This document shows positions 1 to 7,660 of a stretch of 37,582 nucleotides of DNA, one piece after another. The stretch spans positions 1 to 37,582 of the forward strand of contig JAIRQX010000100.1 of assembly GCA_031256375.1 (NCBI GenBank), given 5' to 3'. Position 1 is the stretch's first letter. Every line of letters starts with the position of its first letter. This DNA comes from Deferribacteraceae bacterium (GTDB taxonomy: Bacteria; Chrysiogenota; Deferribacteres; Deferribacterales; JAISNW01). A program made the position numbers and the translations under genes. The notes beneath the pieces were generated by a model. It was not told the DNA's origin, searched no databases, and was given only the letters and a program-made list of their open reading frames with translations.

Positions 1-201
1 AGTCGCATTCATAACATTCACATCTGTTACCCCTGCCTCTCCCCCTTTCTCTATAAACAGCCTCGGATTTTTTGAACTATGGACACGGTGGCATGAAAGG
101 CAGGAAAGCGCCGCCGCTGGGCTGCTATACGGCGCACGAAGATCAAGATTACTGCGGGTAGGTGAAGAGGATGCGCCTCCTCCGCTGCAACTTTTTTTCA
201 T
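1..201 (-). CDS. c-type cytochrome-like protein, 5' part only (cut by window edge)
   Basis: The minus strand is open from an ATG at 201 to the window edge (67 codons), so the gene is partial. The peptide contains one covalent heme-attachment motif, CLSCH, at about residues 34-38, followed by RVHSSKNPRLFIEK. This looks like proteins with repeated CxxCH motifs, which would carry electrons in the periplasm. The first 30 residues (MKKSCSGGGASS onward) have no hydrophobic stretch, so no Sec signal is visible, which is odd for a c-type cytochrome. The frame upstream of the ATG has no other ATG, GTG or TTG start before a TAA near 255. An AAGGGG lies 12 bases upstream, at a rather long spacing. The gene may be N-terminally truncated or frameshifted, or the CxxCH may be coincidental. 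Confidence 0.4.
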   Translation of the reverse strand, partial: MKKSCSGGGASSSPTRSNLDLRAPYSSPAAALSCLSCHRVHSSKNPRLFIEKGGEAGVTDVNVMNAT

Positions 202-341
202 GGGGGTATTTATCCCCTTAAAGTCAGTCCTGATATGTGTTTTACATTAGCCACTCGCGGGCAGCGAAAATTACTAACCTCTTCGTTAGCCTCTTGCGGT
301 GCAAAATGATAAAATTGTGATTGTGTTTGATATATTTTGAT

Positions 342-371
342 TGCGACTCGTGAGTTGATTTTACCTATAAA
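342..371 (+). promoter_or_regulatory. possible promoter for the barrel-protein gene
   Basis: A -10-like TATAAA (366-371) lies 18 bases after TTGCGA (342-347). It is 18 bases upstream of the GTG start at 389. The match is moderate and the surrounding DNA is AT-rich. Confidence 0.25.
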
Positions 372-388
372 ATGATGTAGAATAATGT

Positions 389-1330
389 GTGATAAAAGTT
401 GGAAATTTCTTTTTATATCTTTTGTTTCCCGCAATAGCCGTATTTATGTCATTCCCCCTGTATCCGGTTTACGCCCAGAACAAAGTCAGCGCGGGATATG
501 AATATATTATTTCCCGAGAGAACAATTACAGCGATTCATATTTCAGCTACAATTTCAGCGCGCGTGGGAGTAACGTTATACTTAGCTATAACCGCACAGA
601 CGGGCGGAACGCCGAATATGACCCTCTCCAGAAAGTTATGCTGGCTTATTACTATATGGGCGATAACCATATGTTTGGCGCTATTGCAATGTCCGCAAGC
701 GATAAACCTTTTAATACCTTTGAGACTACCTCAATGATCGGATTTTATGGCTACAGTATATTTTCAAAAGTTATCGGAAAAGAATCCGTACCTCTGCCCA
801 ACGGGGAGATGTATGAATACGACCGTAAAACCGCCCTGTATGTCGGTGTCGGCGCATCTAGGGAGCCTATAGTGTTTGGCGGATATTTTCTTCCGGTATT
901 CTCTTATGTCTATCAGGGGAAGCATTTATATCTTACCCTCGGTCTGCCTATGACCTCCATAGCCTTTATCCCCTCGCAGATGCACAGGTTTATGTATGTA
1001 ATTAATTTTACAGGAACAGGAGACCTTAAATATGAGTTCAGACCAACCCCTACAGATAATTTTGCATTTGAATACGTTGAAGCGCAGAACGCTTACCGCC
1101 TTAGCGATGTTGTAGTTCACAGCGAGAACAAAGACTCGCGCCTGATATATCAGGAATCATGGTTCAGAGTTAAGTACAACCGTATGTTCAGCAACGATTT
1201 CGGTATTACCGCCGGGTTTGCTATGATGACAAACGGCTACCGCTTTTCAGGAAAATATTACCATGAATCCCCCTCCGGCAGATTAGCTCCGGTAATAAAA
1301 TATATTGTTTCAACGGAAATAAAGTTCTGA
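389..1330 (+). CDS. exported beta-barrel-like outer-membrane protein, unknown function
   Basis: This is a 313-residue protein starting at GTG. Residues 1-29 look like a Sec signal peptide: a Lys near the start, a long hydrophobic run, then VYAQ at the predicted cleavage region. The mature part is rich in Tyr, Phe and Gly with alternating polar and hydrophobic strands. It ends in STEIKF, a terminal aromatic residue typical of outer-membrane barrels recognised by the BAM machinery. These features suggest a transmembrane barrel, but I do not recognise the family and no substrate can be assigned. The gene stands alone, with rnpB about 50 bases downstream and the cytochrome-like fragment divergent upstream. 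The Shine-Dalgarno signal is weak. An in-frame ATG further downstream would remove the signal peptide, so GTG 389 is preferred. Confidence 0.7.
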   Translation: MIKVGNFFLYLLFPAIAVFMSFPLYPVYAQNKVSAGYEYIISRENNYSDSYFSYNFSARGSNVILSYNRTDGRNAEYDPLQKVMLAYYYMGDNHMFGAIAMSASDKPFNTFETTSMIGFYGYSIFSKVIGKESVPLPNGEMYEYDRKTALYVGVGASREPIVFGGYFLPVFSYVYQGKHLYLTLGLPMTSIAFIPSQMHRFMYVINFTGTGDLKYEFRPTPTDNFAFEYVEAQNAYRLSDVVVHSENKDSRLIYQESWFRVKYNRMFSNDFGITAGFAMMTNGYRFSGKYYHESPSGRLAPVIKYIVSTEIKF

Positions 1331-1357
1331 TTTGTTAAAATTCATTTGATTTCTTTA

Positions 1358-1363
1358 TACAAT
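1358..1363 (+). promoter_or_regulatory. -10 element likely driving rnpB
   Basis: TACAAT (five of six consensus bases) lies 18 bases before the start of the RNase P RNA. The matching -35 region is poor (TTAAAA at 1335-1340). Confidence 0.3.
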
Positions 1364-1381
1364 AGATGTTACTATCGCACA

Positions 1382-1735
1382 AAAGAAAGCCGGGCAGTCG
1401 CTGGCAGATATGAATAATATTTATCAGAGGAAAGTCCGGACACCAACGGACAGGATGGTCGGTAACGCCGACCTGTTGTGAAACAGGGATAGCGCCACAG
1501 AAAACAAACCGCCTGCGGATGAAACGGCGAAAGTCTGTTTTTATCCGCGGGTAAGGGTGAAACGGCGAGGTAAGAGCTCACCGCGTTTATGGTGACATAA
1601 ATGGCACGGCAGGCCCCATCCGGTGCAAGGCAAACAGCGGTTAGGCGCTGTCCGTCGTAAAACTGCGGGTATGCTGCATAGAGAAATGACTGCCGCCCGT
1701 CTGAGGGTACAGAATCCGGCTTATAGGCTTTCTTT
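1382..1735 (+). ncRNA. rnpB: RNase P RNA (catalytic subunit M1), bacterial type A
   Basis: This RNA cleaves the 5' leaders of tRNA precursors together with the RnpA protein. The hallmark conserved block CAGAGGAAAGTCCGGACACC is present near 1425-1444, followed by GGTAACGCC near 1460. A CGCCACAGAAAACAAACCGCC segment follows near 1493, and AGGGTACAGAATCCGGCTTA lies at the 3' end. The ends close perfectly as helix P1: AAAGAAAGCC (1382-1391) pairs with GGCTTTCTTT (1726-1735). The T run immediately after P1 probably completes transcription termination. The length of about 354 nt is usual for type A RNase P RNAs. No protein is encoded here; apparent open frames across it are chance. Confidence 0.95.
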
Positions 1736-1759
1736 TTTTCTTGATTTAGTAGGGTTTAT

Positions 1760-1975
1760 ATGTTTTATTTTGCGATAAGAAGAGCGCCGGTTGGTGACTA
1801 CAGCGCACGGGAACTGGTACAGGAACTGCACACATATTTTGGACTTCCTATGTCTGTGGCGGACAAGTTGCTTGCCCTTTTTATTGTGGGTATGCTTCTG
1901 TTGCTGGTTATGTTGATAACGTACAGAGCGGTTCGGCTTATATGGAAAGGGGAGGAACGAAAAAAATTGTTATGA
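1760..1975 (+). CDS. small single-pass membrane protein, unknown
   Basis: This is a 71-residue frame starting with ATG. A polar N-terminal half (IRRAPVGDYSARELVQEL) is followed by one strong transmembrane helix at about residues 37-57 (LLALFIVGMLLLLVMLIT). The tail is basic (RLIWKGEERKKLL), so the C-terminus is probably cytoplasmic. It sits between rnpB and ptsH in the same direction, with a 78-base gap to ptsH. The ribosome-binding site is weak (TAGTAGGG). I do not recognise a family. The clear membrane helix with positive-inside charge supports a real gene, but the size leaves room for doubt. Confidence 0.5.
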   Translation: MFYFAIRRAPVGDYSARELVQELHTYFGLPMSVADKLLALFIVGMLLLLVMLITYRAVRLIWKGEERKKLL

Positions 1976-2053
1976 GCCGGACAGAATACAGCGCTCCCCC
2001 TATTTGTTAATGTAGCGCGGAACTGTTATTATGAGTTTGGATGGTATTGGGTT

Positions 2054-2332
2054 ATGAGCAGTACAATAGTTCAGAATGTGAAACTTGTTAATGAGTTAGG
2101 AATGCACGCCAGAGCCGCGGCGCAATTTGTCAAAAAGGCAGGGGAGTTTAAATCTGAAATAAAAATACGCAAAAATAATATTGAAGTCAACGGCAAGAGT
2201 ATATTAGGTCTGCTTATGCTTGCAATGCCCGTGGGAGACACTTTTGAAATACAAGCCACAGGCGGCGATGCAAGTGAGGCTGTAAACGCGCTGACCGATC
2301 TTGTAAGCGCACGTTTCGGAGAAAGCAAGTAG
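2054..2332 (+). CDS. ptsH: HPr, phosphocarrier protein of the phosphotransferase system
   Basis: This 92-residue protein is the usual size for HPr. The active-site motif NELGMHARAAAQF places the phospho-accepting histidine at residue 18 (His15 in the standard numbering). NGKSILGLL places the regulatory serine at residue 49 (Ser46 equivalent), the site used by HPr kinase/phosphorylase. HPr relays phosphate from enzyme I to sugar-specific or nitrogen-type EIIA proteins in the cytoplasm. No enzyme I, EII or HPr kinase gene is in the window, so whether this HPr serves sugar uptake or regulation cannot be told. It precedes fbp by 28 bases, which fits a carbon-flux operon. Confidence 0.95.
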   Translation: MSSTIVQNVKLVNELGMHARAAAQFVKKAGEFKSEIKIRKNNIEVNGKSILGLLMLAMPVGDTFEIQATGGDASEAVNALTDLVSARFGESK

Positions 2333-2360
2333 TAAAAAATAAATTTAAAGGGGTGTCATT

Positions 2361-3377
2361 ATGTTAATGGATATTCGTACAGGTTCCAGCACACTCAGCA
2401 GATTCATTCTTGCTGAACAGCGCCATTTCCCCGAAGCAACGGGAGATTTAACACTTATTTTGGAACAGATTGCTTTCGCCGCAAAACTCATAGGCAGGGA
2501 GGTCAACAAAGCCGGTATTGCAAATATAATCGGTTCTGTAGATTCTTTTAATATTCACGGGGAAGGTCAGCAAAAACTGGATGTATTCGCTAACTCCAGA
2601 ATGATTCAGGCTCTGGACCATCTGGGATTGTTCTGCGGTATGGCAAGCGAAGAGGAGGAGCATATTATCCCTATCCCCGATAAATACCCGAAAGGCAAGT
2701 ATCTGATTGTGTTTGATCCTCTTGACGGTTCAAGTAATATAGATGTGAACGTGAATATAGGCACCATATTCGGTATTTATAAAAAAATAAATCAGCACCC
2801 CGGCGATGCAAATACGGCGGATTTTTTACAGAAAGGACGTCAGCTTACCTGCGCCGGATATATTGTTTACGGTTCCAGTACAATGTTTGTCTATACCACA
2901 GGGCGCGGCGTAAACGGTTTTACACTGGACCCTACCGTAGGTGAATTTATCCTGTCGCACCGTGACATTATGCTCCCTGACACCGGAAAGATTTACAGTG
3001 TAAATGAAGGAAATTTTGAGAAATGGACTCCGGAAATGCAGAAATATATCGTAGATCTGCGCTCAAAAATGGATAAAGCATATACCGCGCGTTATATAGG
3101 TTCGCTTGTGGCGGATTTTCACAGAAATCTTCTGAAAGGCGGCGTATTTCTGTATCCTGAAGATAAAAAGAACCCAAAAGGGAAACTCCGTTTGCTATAT
3201 GAGGCTAACCCGCTGGCTTTTATCACGGAACAGGCGGGAGGCAGAGCTGTGGACGGATTTAATGAAATACTTGATATACAGCCGGAAAATATACATCAGC
3301 GTGTGCCGCTTATCATCGGTTCTAAAAATGAAGTGGATATGTATATGAAGTATGTGGGCGCGGGAAAAAACAAATAA
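2361..3377 (+). CDS. fbp: fructose-1,6-bisphosphatase, class I
   Basis: This 338-residue enzyme hydrolyses fructose-1,6-bisphosphate to fructose-6-phosphate, the committed cytoplasmic step of gluconeogenesis. The metal-binding signature FDPLDGSSNIDVN is at about residues 118-130. The C-terminal segment LLYEANPLAFITEQAGGRA is the class I substrate and metal-binding region. The length matches bacterial class I enzymes. The start ATG at 2361 has AAGGGGTG ahead of it; a second ATG lies two codons later. It follows ptsH closely and is probably co-transcribed, consistent with an organism that builds sugars from pyruvate or acetate, as the nifJ gene also suggests. Confidence 0.95.
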   Translation: MLMDIRTGSSTLSRFILAEQRHFPEATGDLTLILEQIAFAAKLIGREVNKAGIANIIGSVDSFNIHGEGQQKLDVFANSRMIQALDHLGLFCGMASEEEEHIIPIPDKYPKGKYLIVFDPLDGSSNIDVNVNIGTIFGIYKKINQHPGDANTADFLQKGRQLTCAGYIVYGSSTMFVYTTGRGVNGFTLDPTVGEFILSHRDIMLPDTGKIYSVNEGNFEKWTPEMQKYIVDLRSKMDKAYTARYIGSLVADFHRNLLKGGVFLYPEDKKNPKGKLRLLYEANPLAFITEQAGGRAVDGFNEILDIQPENIHQRVPLIIGSKNEVDMYMKYVGAGKNK

Positions 3378-3410
3378 GACGCCGGACAGTAAAGCGCAAA
3401 CGATACGACT

Positions 3411-3532
3411 ATGCCATGTTGCAGTCAGAACAGTATCTCCGCGTTATAGCAGTTCCGCTTGTCATTAGAGCAATTTACAGCGGTCAATGTAACGTGGATT
3501 GCTGTAAAATGCTACAGACTGCAACTTGGTAT
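3411..3532 (+). repeat. nested inverted repeat carrying a decayed copy of the dispersed palindrome
   Basis: An outer imperfect inverted repeat pairs ATGCCATGTTGCAGTC (3411-3426) with GACTGCAACTTGGTAT (3517-3532). Inside it, 3445-3506 keeps the left end (TATAGCAGTTCCGCTTGTCATT) and right end (GGTCAATGTAACGTGGA) of the dispersed repeat. The middle is deleted. It fills the fbp-nfo gap and ends 7 bases before the nfo start codon. Confidence 0.65.
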
Positions 3533-3539
3533 GGTATAA

Positions 3540-4379
3540 ATGAAACTGGGCGCTCATGAATCCGCTTCAGGCGGCGTACACAACGTTATAGGCAGAGCTT
3601 TTGAAGATGGATGCGAATCGCTCCAGCTTTTTGTCAAATCCCCAAACAGGTGGGCGGCTTCCGCTTTAACGCATGATGAGGTAAGGCTGTTTTTAAAACA
3701 GGGTGGCAGTTTTGGGTTTTCCAATATCGTTGCCCACTCCGCTTATCTTATCAATCTGGCGTCTCCAAAGGACGATGTACGGAAAAAATCTGTTATTTTA
3801 ATGAAAGATGAGCTTTCAAGATGCGATCTGCTAAGAATCCCATTTTATGTGGTACACCCGGGTTCGCCTATTGATGACAGTTTTGAAACCGGCATTGGGC
3901 GGATTGTTCAGGGGATAGATGAAGTTTATTCAGATCACGGCATTTCCGCCGCCCTTCTTTTGGAAAGTACCGCGGGGATGGGCAACAGCATAGGCGGAAA
4001 ATTTGAACATCTGCAGATGATATGCGACAGGGTGAAACGCGCGGATAAAATAGGCGTGTGCCTTGATATATGCCATATACACGCGGCGGGATACGATATT
4101 ACCGAAAAATACGCTCAGATAATAGATGAGGTAAACGAAAGATTCGGGGATAAAATAAGAGTAATACACATAAACGACAGCAAAAATCCCGCGGGGACGC
4201 GAAAAGACAGGCATGAATTGATAGGAAAAGGAACTGTAGGCATTGAAACTTTCCGCTCGCTGGTTAATGACAAACGTTTTAAAGATGTGCTGGGGATAGT
4301 TGAAACTCCGGTTGAAGACGGAAGATATAAAGCGGAGCTGGATTTGCTGAAATCACTGAGAAATGGCGTCAAAACGTAA
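3540..4379 (+). CDS. nfo: endonuclease IV (AP endonuclease)
   Basis: This 279-residue TIM-barrel enzyme cuts DNA 5' of abasic sites in base-excision repair. Family signatures are present in order: MKLGAHESASGGV at the N-terminus, LLESTAGMGNSIGG in the middle (metal-ligand Glu), GVCLDICHIHAAGYD (metal-ligand Asp and His), and HINDSKNPAGTRKDRHE (metal-ligand residues). The GKGTVG segment near the C-terminus is also typical. The length is standard. No Shine-Dalgarno sequence is visible: the 12 bases before ATG are TTGGTATGGTAT-like and belong to the flanking inverted repeat. The native leader may therefore have been replaced by the repeat. The next gene starts 53 bases downstream. Confidence 0.95.
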   Translation: MKLGAHESASGGVHNVIGRAFEDGCESLQLFVKSPNRWAASALTHDEVRLFLKQGGSFGFSNIVAHSAYLINLASPKDDVRKKSVILMKDELSRCDLLRIPFYVVHPGSPIDDSFETGIGRIVQGIDEVYSDHGISAALLLESTAGMGNSIGGKFEHLQMICDRVKRADKIGVCLDICHIHAAGYDITEKYAQIIDEVNERFGDKIRVIHINDSKNPAGTRKDRHELIGKGTVGIETFRSLVNDKRFKDVLGIVETPVEDGRYKAELDLLKSLRNGVKT

Positions 4380-4432
4380 TTATAACCGCTTCGCATGATA
4401 TTAATTAGCAATCTGAGCTAAAGGAAAACAAA

Positions 4433-5968
4433 ATGAAAGAGATGGAAATGCTGTCAAAGATTGTCGGCGCGGGAAAGATTGTTCACACACACGCATCCGC
4501 AGTCCTGATAACCGAAAATTATGTTTATAAGATAAAAAAACCTGTTTATTTTGGTTTTCTGGACTACCGACAAGCCAAACAGCGGCGCGCGTATTCCATT
4601 TTGGAAAAAGAGCTGAACGCAAGATACAGCGAAGATATATATATGGAAGTTCTAAAAATAATCCAGAAAAAGGATAAATATGAACTTGCGCCGGCGGAAA
4701 GCAGCCTTCCCGCACTGGAATATGTATTGAAAATGCGCCGTATTCCTGATGATGAGTTTTTAAGCTCCCTTATAGGCGGTATGGGTACGGAACAGATGGA
4801 AAATATCGGTTTTGAGGTAGCCTGCCGCCTTTCAGGCGCGGAAAGGTCTCCCGAAATAGTGGACGATATGGGTCCGTATGATCTCATAGCCTTTAACGCG
4901 CGGGAAAATTTTTCGCAGTTAAAGGAAGCGGCTCCTGAACTGACAGATAAAAGAGTCCTTTTTGCGGAGAGGGTAACGGAAGAATTTTTAAACTCAAACG
5001 AAAAACTTTTCAAAGAACGTTACACGGATGGATATATACGTGACGGACACGGTGATCTGCGTCTGGAGCATATTTATATAAAGGGCGGAAAACTCGGGCT
5101 TATAGATTGTATAGAGTTTAATAACAGATTCCGCACAAACGATGTGGTTTCAGAAGCGGCATTTTTGTCAATGGAGCTTGATTATGCCGGAAAGATTGAC
5201 CTTTCGGACGCTTTTCTGCGCGGGTTTTTCAGAAAGTTTTCAGACGCCGGTTCGCTACGGCTATTGAATTTTTACCGCTGTTACAGAGCGATGGTACGGG
5301 CTAAAGTGGCTGTATTTACTTTCAAAGGGACGGAGAAAAATAATCCGCTCTACAGCGCAAAACAGGCTGAGTATCAACGTATGATGGATATGGCGATGAT
5401 TTATGCTATTTCAATGAAAAATACGCCGGCGCTGACGTTCTGCGGTATGATCGCCACAGGGAAAAGCGTACACTCTATGACGTTTGCCAAACAATTCCCG
5501 GTAAAAAGGGTAAATACTGACGAAATGCGTAAAAAACTGACCGGACTTGATGCTTTTGACAATGCGGTTGTACCGGTGGGCGAAGGGATATATACTCAGG
5601 ATATTTCACTGAAAGTGTATTCAGATTTGGGCGCTGCCGCGGAATTGAATAAAAACGCAGGGCGGATTACCATTGCGGATGGTACCTTCATAAAAAAGAT
5701 TTATCAGGAAGCGTTTGAGAAGGCGGCAGGGATAAAACCGGTTTATATTGTGTTTAACGCGCCGGAAGCCGAAATTATCAAGCGGCTGAAAGTGCGGGAA
5801 TCAAAAGCCTCGGTGACGGACGGCAGACTTATGCACTACGGCAGTCTTAAAGATTTTGAAGCTGAACTGCCCGACGGTTTTACCGTAAACAGCGTGGGCG
5901 AAATATCGGACAATGTAAAAGAGATATTGGCGTACCTGATGGAGTATAGCTGTTCCACTTTACATTGA
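4433..5968 (+). CDS. two-domain protein: aminoglycoside-phosphotransferase-like kinase fused to P-loop kinase
   Basis: This is a 511-residue fusion. The N-terminal half has the fold signature of APH/choline-kinase-type enzymes: HGDLRLEH at about residues 206-213 (catalytic Asp), then LIDCIEFN (metal-binding Asp). The C-terminal third is a P-loop kinase-like domain with CGMIATGKSVHS at residues 337-348. Such fusions are widespread and usually annotated as bifunctional phosphotransferase/ATP-binding proteins; the substrate is unknown and antibiotic resistance should not be assumed. AAAGGA precedes the ATG. The last codons (YSCSTLH and the TGA) fall inside a copy of the dispersed repeat, so the natural C-terminus has probably been replaced. 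Confidence 0.8.
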   Translation: MKEMEMLSKIVGAGKIVHTHASAVLITENYVYKIKKPVYFGFLDYRQAKQRRAYSILEKELNARYSEDIYMEVLKIIQKKDKYELAPAESSLPALEYVLKMRRIPDDEFLSSLIGGMGTEQMENIGFEVACRLSGAERSPEIVDDMGPYDLIAFNARENFSQLKEAAPELTDKRVLFAERVTEEFLNSNEKLFKERYTDGYIRDGHGDLRLEHIYIKGGKLGLIDCIEFNNRFRTNDVVSEAAFLSMELDYAGKIDLSDAFLRGFFRKFSDAGSLRLLNFYRCYRAMVRAKVAVFTFKGTEKNNPLYSAKQAEYQRMMDMAMIYAISMKNTPALTFCGMIATGKSVHSMTFAKQFPVKRVNTDEMRKKLTGLDAFDNAVVPVGEGIYTQDISLKVYSDLGAAAELNKNAGRITIADGTFIKKIYQEAFEKAAGIKPVYIVFNAPEAEIIKRLKVRESKASVTDGRLMHYGSLKDFEAELPDGFTVNSVGEISDNVKEILAYLMEYSCSTLH

Positions 5969-6064
5969 TTGTTATTGCAGCGCCTTTTGCGCGGCAATCC
6001 AGATTGTTTATTCTGGAATGCTTCGTCACGATGTTCCTCGCAAAGACAAGCGGAACCGCTATAA
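5945..6064. repeat. dispersed palindromic repeat, copy 2 (full length)
   Basis: The ends are TATAGCTGTTCCAC (5945-5958) and GCGGAACCGCTATA (6051-6064), imperfect inverted copies of each other. The interior carries GCGGCAATCCAG and GCTTCGTCACGATG segments shared with the other copies. It lies between two convergent genes and overlaps the 3' end of the upstream one. It could fold into a long hairpin and act as a two-way terminator. Confidence 0.8.
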
Positions 6065-6068
6065 ATAT

Positions 6069-7409
6069 TCATGGCTTTTCTTTGGACGTCTCTCCTGATT
6101 CCAAATAGGCAAGCTTTTCTCGCACCAGATTAACGTGTTCACGCAGGGTGTACAACTGATCAGAAAAACTCAACGGGACATTTTTGGAAAAGGCGTCATC
6201 TTCAATTCTGTTAAGACGTCCCAAGTATTCATCTTTGCGTGAGTGATCATACTTTTCGCGCAATTCATGTTCCATGAATTTCAAGTCGCCATAACAACGG
6301 AAAATTTTTGACCGCACACGCCAATTGTAGATGACCGGAGCAAAACGTAAAAGGGGTAAAAGCACAATAACTACCGGCAACACAAGTACCAGCATACGTT
6401 CAATTAAAATAGCGAACCAGAAAGGGAAGTAGCGCTGCAGGAAAGGAGGTCCTGATTGGTAATAGCGTTCCGCCTCATCAGCAAGCAAAAAACCCTGATC
6501 TTTATAGACCGGAAATTCTCCAGACCTTTGAAAGAATCCTCCTTTGCCGTTGACTTTGACCATTGCCTGTAACAACAGGTTGGATAAAGCAGGGTGAAAA
6601 TCGTTGCGGATAACGATATTAGCGGTTGTCGCCAATAATACCGTATCCTGTGGCGGCAAATCATGCACAAGATTAACCACACCGCGCGGCAGTACTATTT
6701 TTGACAAAAAGGGAAAGCGTCGCAAATAGGCATCCGCCTGACTGAACCCCATGACCTTGATCTCCGGAGCGTTCAACAGTTTTTGCACAATTTCCGCATC
6801 GGGCGGGGCAATTACAAAAACAGCGTCTATATCGCCTTGTAACAGGGCATTAACAGCCTCATTATCCTCAAGAGGGAAAAGAGTTTCATTGTCAGTCATA
6901 ACATCGTTTGCTTGCAACAATCTCATAGATAAGCCACGGATACTGCTGCCAGCCTGACCAACAGCAATACGAAAATCGCGCAGTAAAAAGAGTTTATCAA
7001 TATGGGCGTCATTTTTATAAAAAACCCATATCGGTTCATACGCAATGCTGCCAAGAGTTCGAAACAGACTTTCCTTTCCATCTTCGCTTAGCGTGTCGTC
7101 TCTGATACCACCCTGGACAATGGCTATGTGCGCTTCGCCGTTTTTCAGTCGCTGCAGATTTCGCCATGAACTTGTTGAGGTTTGGACTTCCAAAGTTATA
7201 CCATGGTTTTTCAAAAATTCGGCATATTGCTGCGCATAGGCATAATAAACGCCTGATTCGGGACCGCTGCTCATAATAATTGTACGAGGAGGGGCAGGCT
7301 GGACAAACTGGTAGGCGATAAAAAAACCAACGCAGGTAATCAGAATTGTCGGCCAAGCCGTTGCCAGAATGTCCCGAAAAGAGATGATTTTTGTTCGCAA
7401 TATATTCAT
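6069..7409 (-). CDS. TAXI-type solute-binding protein with membrane anchors
   Basis: The protein has about 446 residues. A transmembrane helix near residues 16-36 (PTILITCVGFFIAYQFV) is followed by a periplasmic solute-binding domain of the TRAP-associated TAXI family. Its typical start is IIMSSGPESGVYYAYAQQY, with later segments ALVQGGIRDD-like, IAVGQAGSSIRG and GDIDAVFVIAPPDA. A second hydrophobic segment (FAILIERMLVLVLPVVIVLLPLL) and a charged, helical, probably cytoplasmic tail follow. TAXI proteins bind small organic anions such as glutamate for TRAP transporters. No TRAP permease lies nearby, so this could be a sensor or an orphan binding protein. I prefer the ATG at 7409, with AGG eight bases upstream, over the TTG at 7415. 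The gene is flanked on both sides by dispersed repeats. Confidence 0.75.
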   Translation of the reverse strand: MNILRTKIISFRDILATAWPTILITCVGFFIAYQFVQPAPPRTIIMSSGPESGVYYAYAQQYAEFLKNHGITLEVQTSTSSWRNLQRLKNGEAHIAIVQGGIRDDTLSEDGKESLFRTLGSIAYEPIWVFYKNDAHIDKLFLLRDFRIAVGQAGSSIRGLSMRLLQANDVMTDNETLFPLEDNEAVNALLQGDIDAVFVIAPPDAEIVQKLLNAPEIKVMGFSQADAYLRRFPFLSKIVLPRGVVNLVHDLPPQDTVLLATTANIVIRNDFHPALSNLLLQAMVKVNGKGGFFQRSGEFPVYKDQGFLLADEAERYYQSGPPFLQRYFPFWFAILIERMLVLVLPVVIVLLPLLRFAPVIYNWRVRSKIFRCYGDLKFMEHELREKYDHSRKDEYLGRLNRIEDDAFSKNVPLSFSDQLYTLREHVNLVREKLAYLESGETSKEKP

Positions 7410-7517
7410 AACCAAAACCTATATACCTAATTCCATATTTTTGATTTTAATCCATTTTTTTGATATTTTCAACTGCTCTCTTACCGGAGTAATTTATTAT
7501 GTGTACGGTTATTAAGT

Positions 7518-7660
7518 ATTAGCGCAGTTCCACTTGTCATTGTGAGGAACATTGTGACGAAGCAATCCAGCTGGAGCATTTACCTGCATGGATTGCCGCG
7601 CTTTATAAAAAACATTCCGCTCGCAAAGACGGTCAATGTAATGTGGAACTGATATAGCGC
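7518..7660. repeat. dispersed palindromic repeat, copy 3 (full length)
   Basis: The left end GCAGTTCCACTTGTCATTG and right end CAATGTAATGTGGAACTG are inverted copies. The interior contains GACGAAGCAATCCAG and GGATTGCCGCGCTTTATAAA, which pair imperfectly with each other. The right end supplies the final codons and stop of the cobU gene. Confidence 0.85.

Noticed and set aside
1-200. Structured RNA (6S or SRP-like) at the left edge
   Set aside because: Some GC-rich pairings and a T run looked RNA-like, but the minus strand is a clean open frame with a CxxCH motif and no conserved RNA block is present.
1372-1581. A 69-residue minus-strand frame
   Set aside because: It lies antisense to the RNase P RNA, whose conserved structure explains the sequence.
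4433-5968. Aminoglycoside resistance gene
   Set aside because: The kinase fold is shared by many housekeeping families and the fusion to a P-loop domain is a common chromosomal form; nothing links it to antibiotics.
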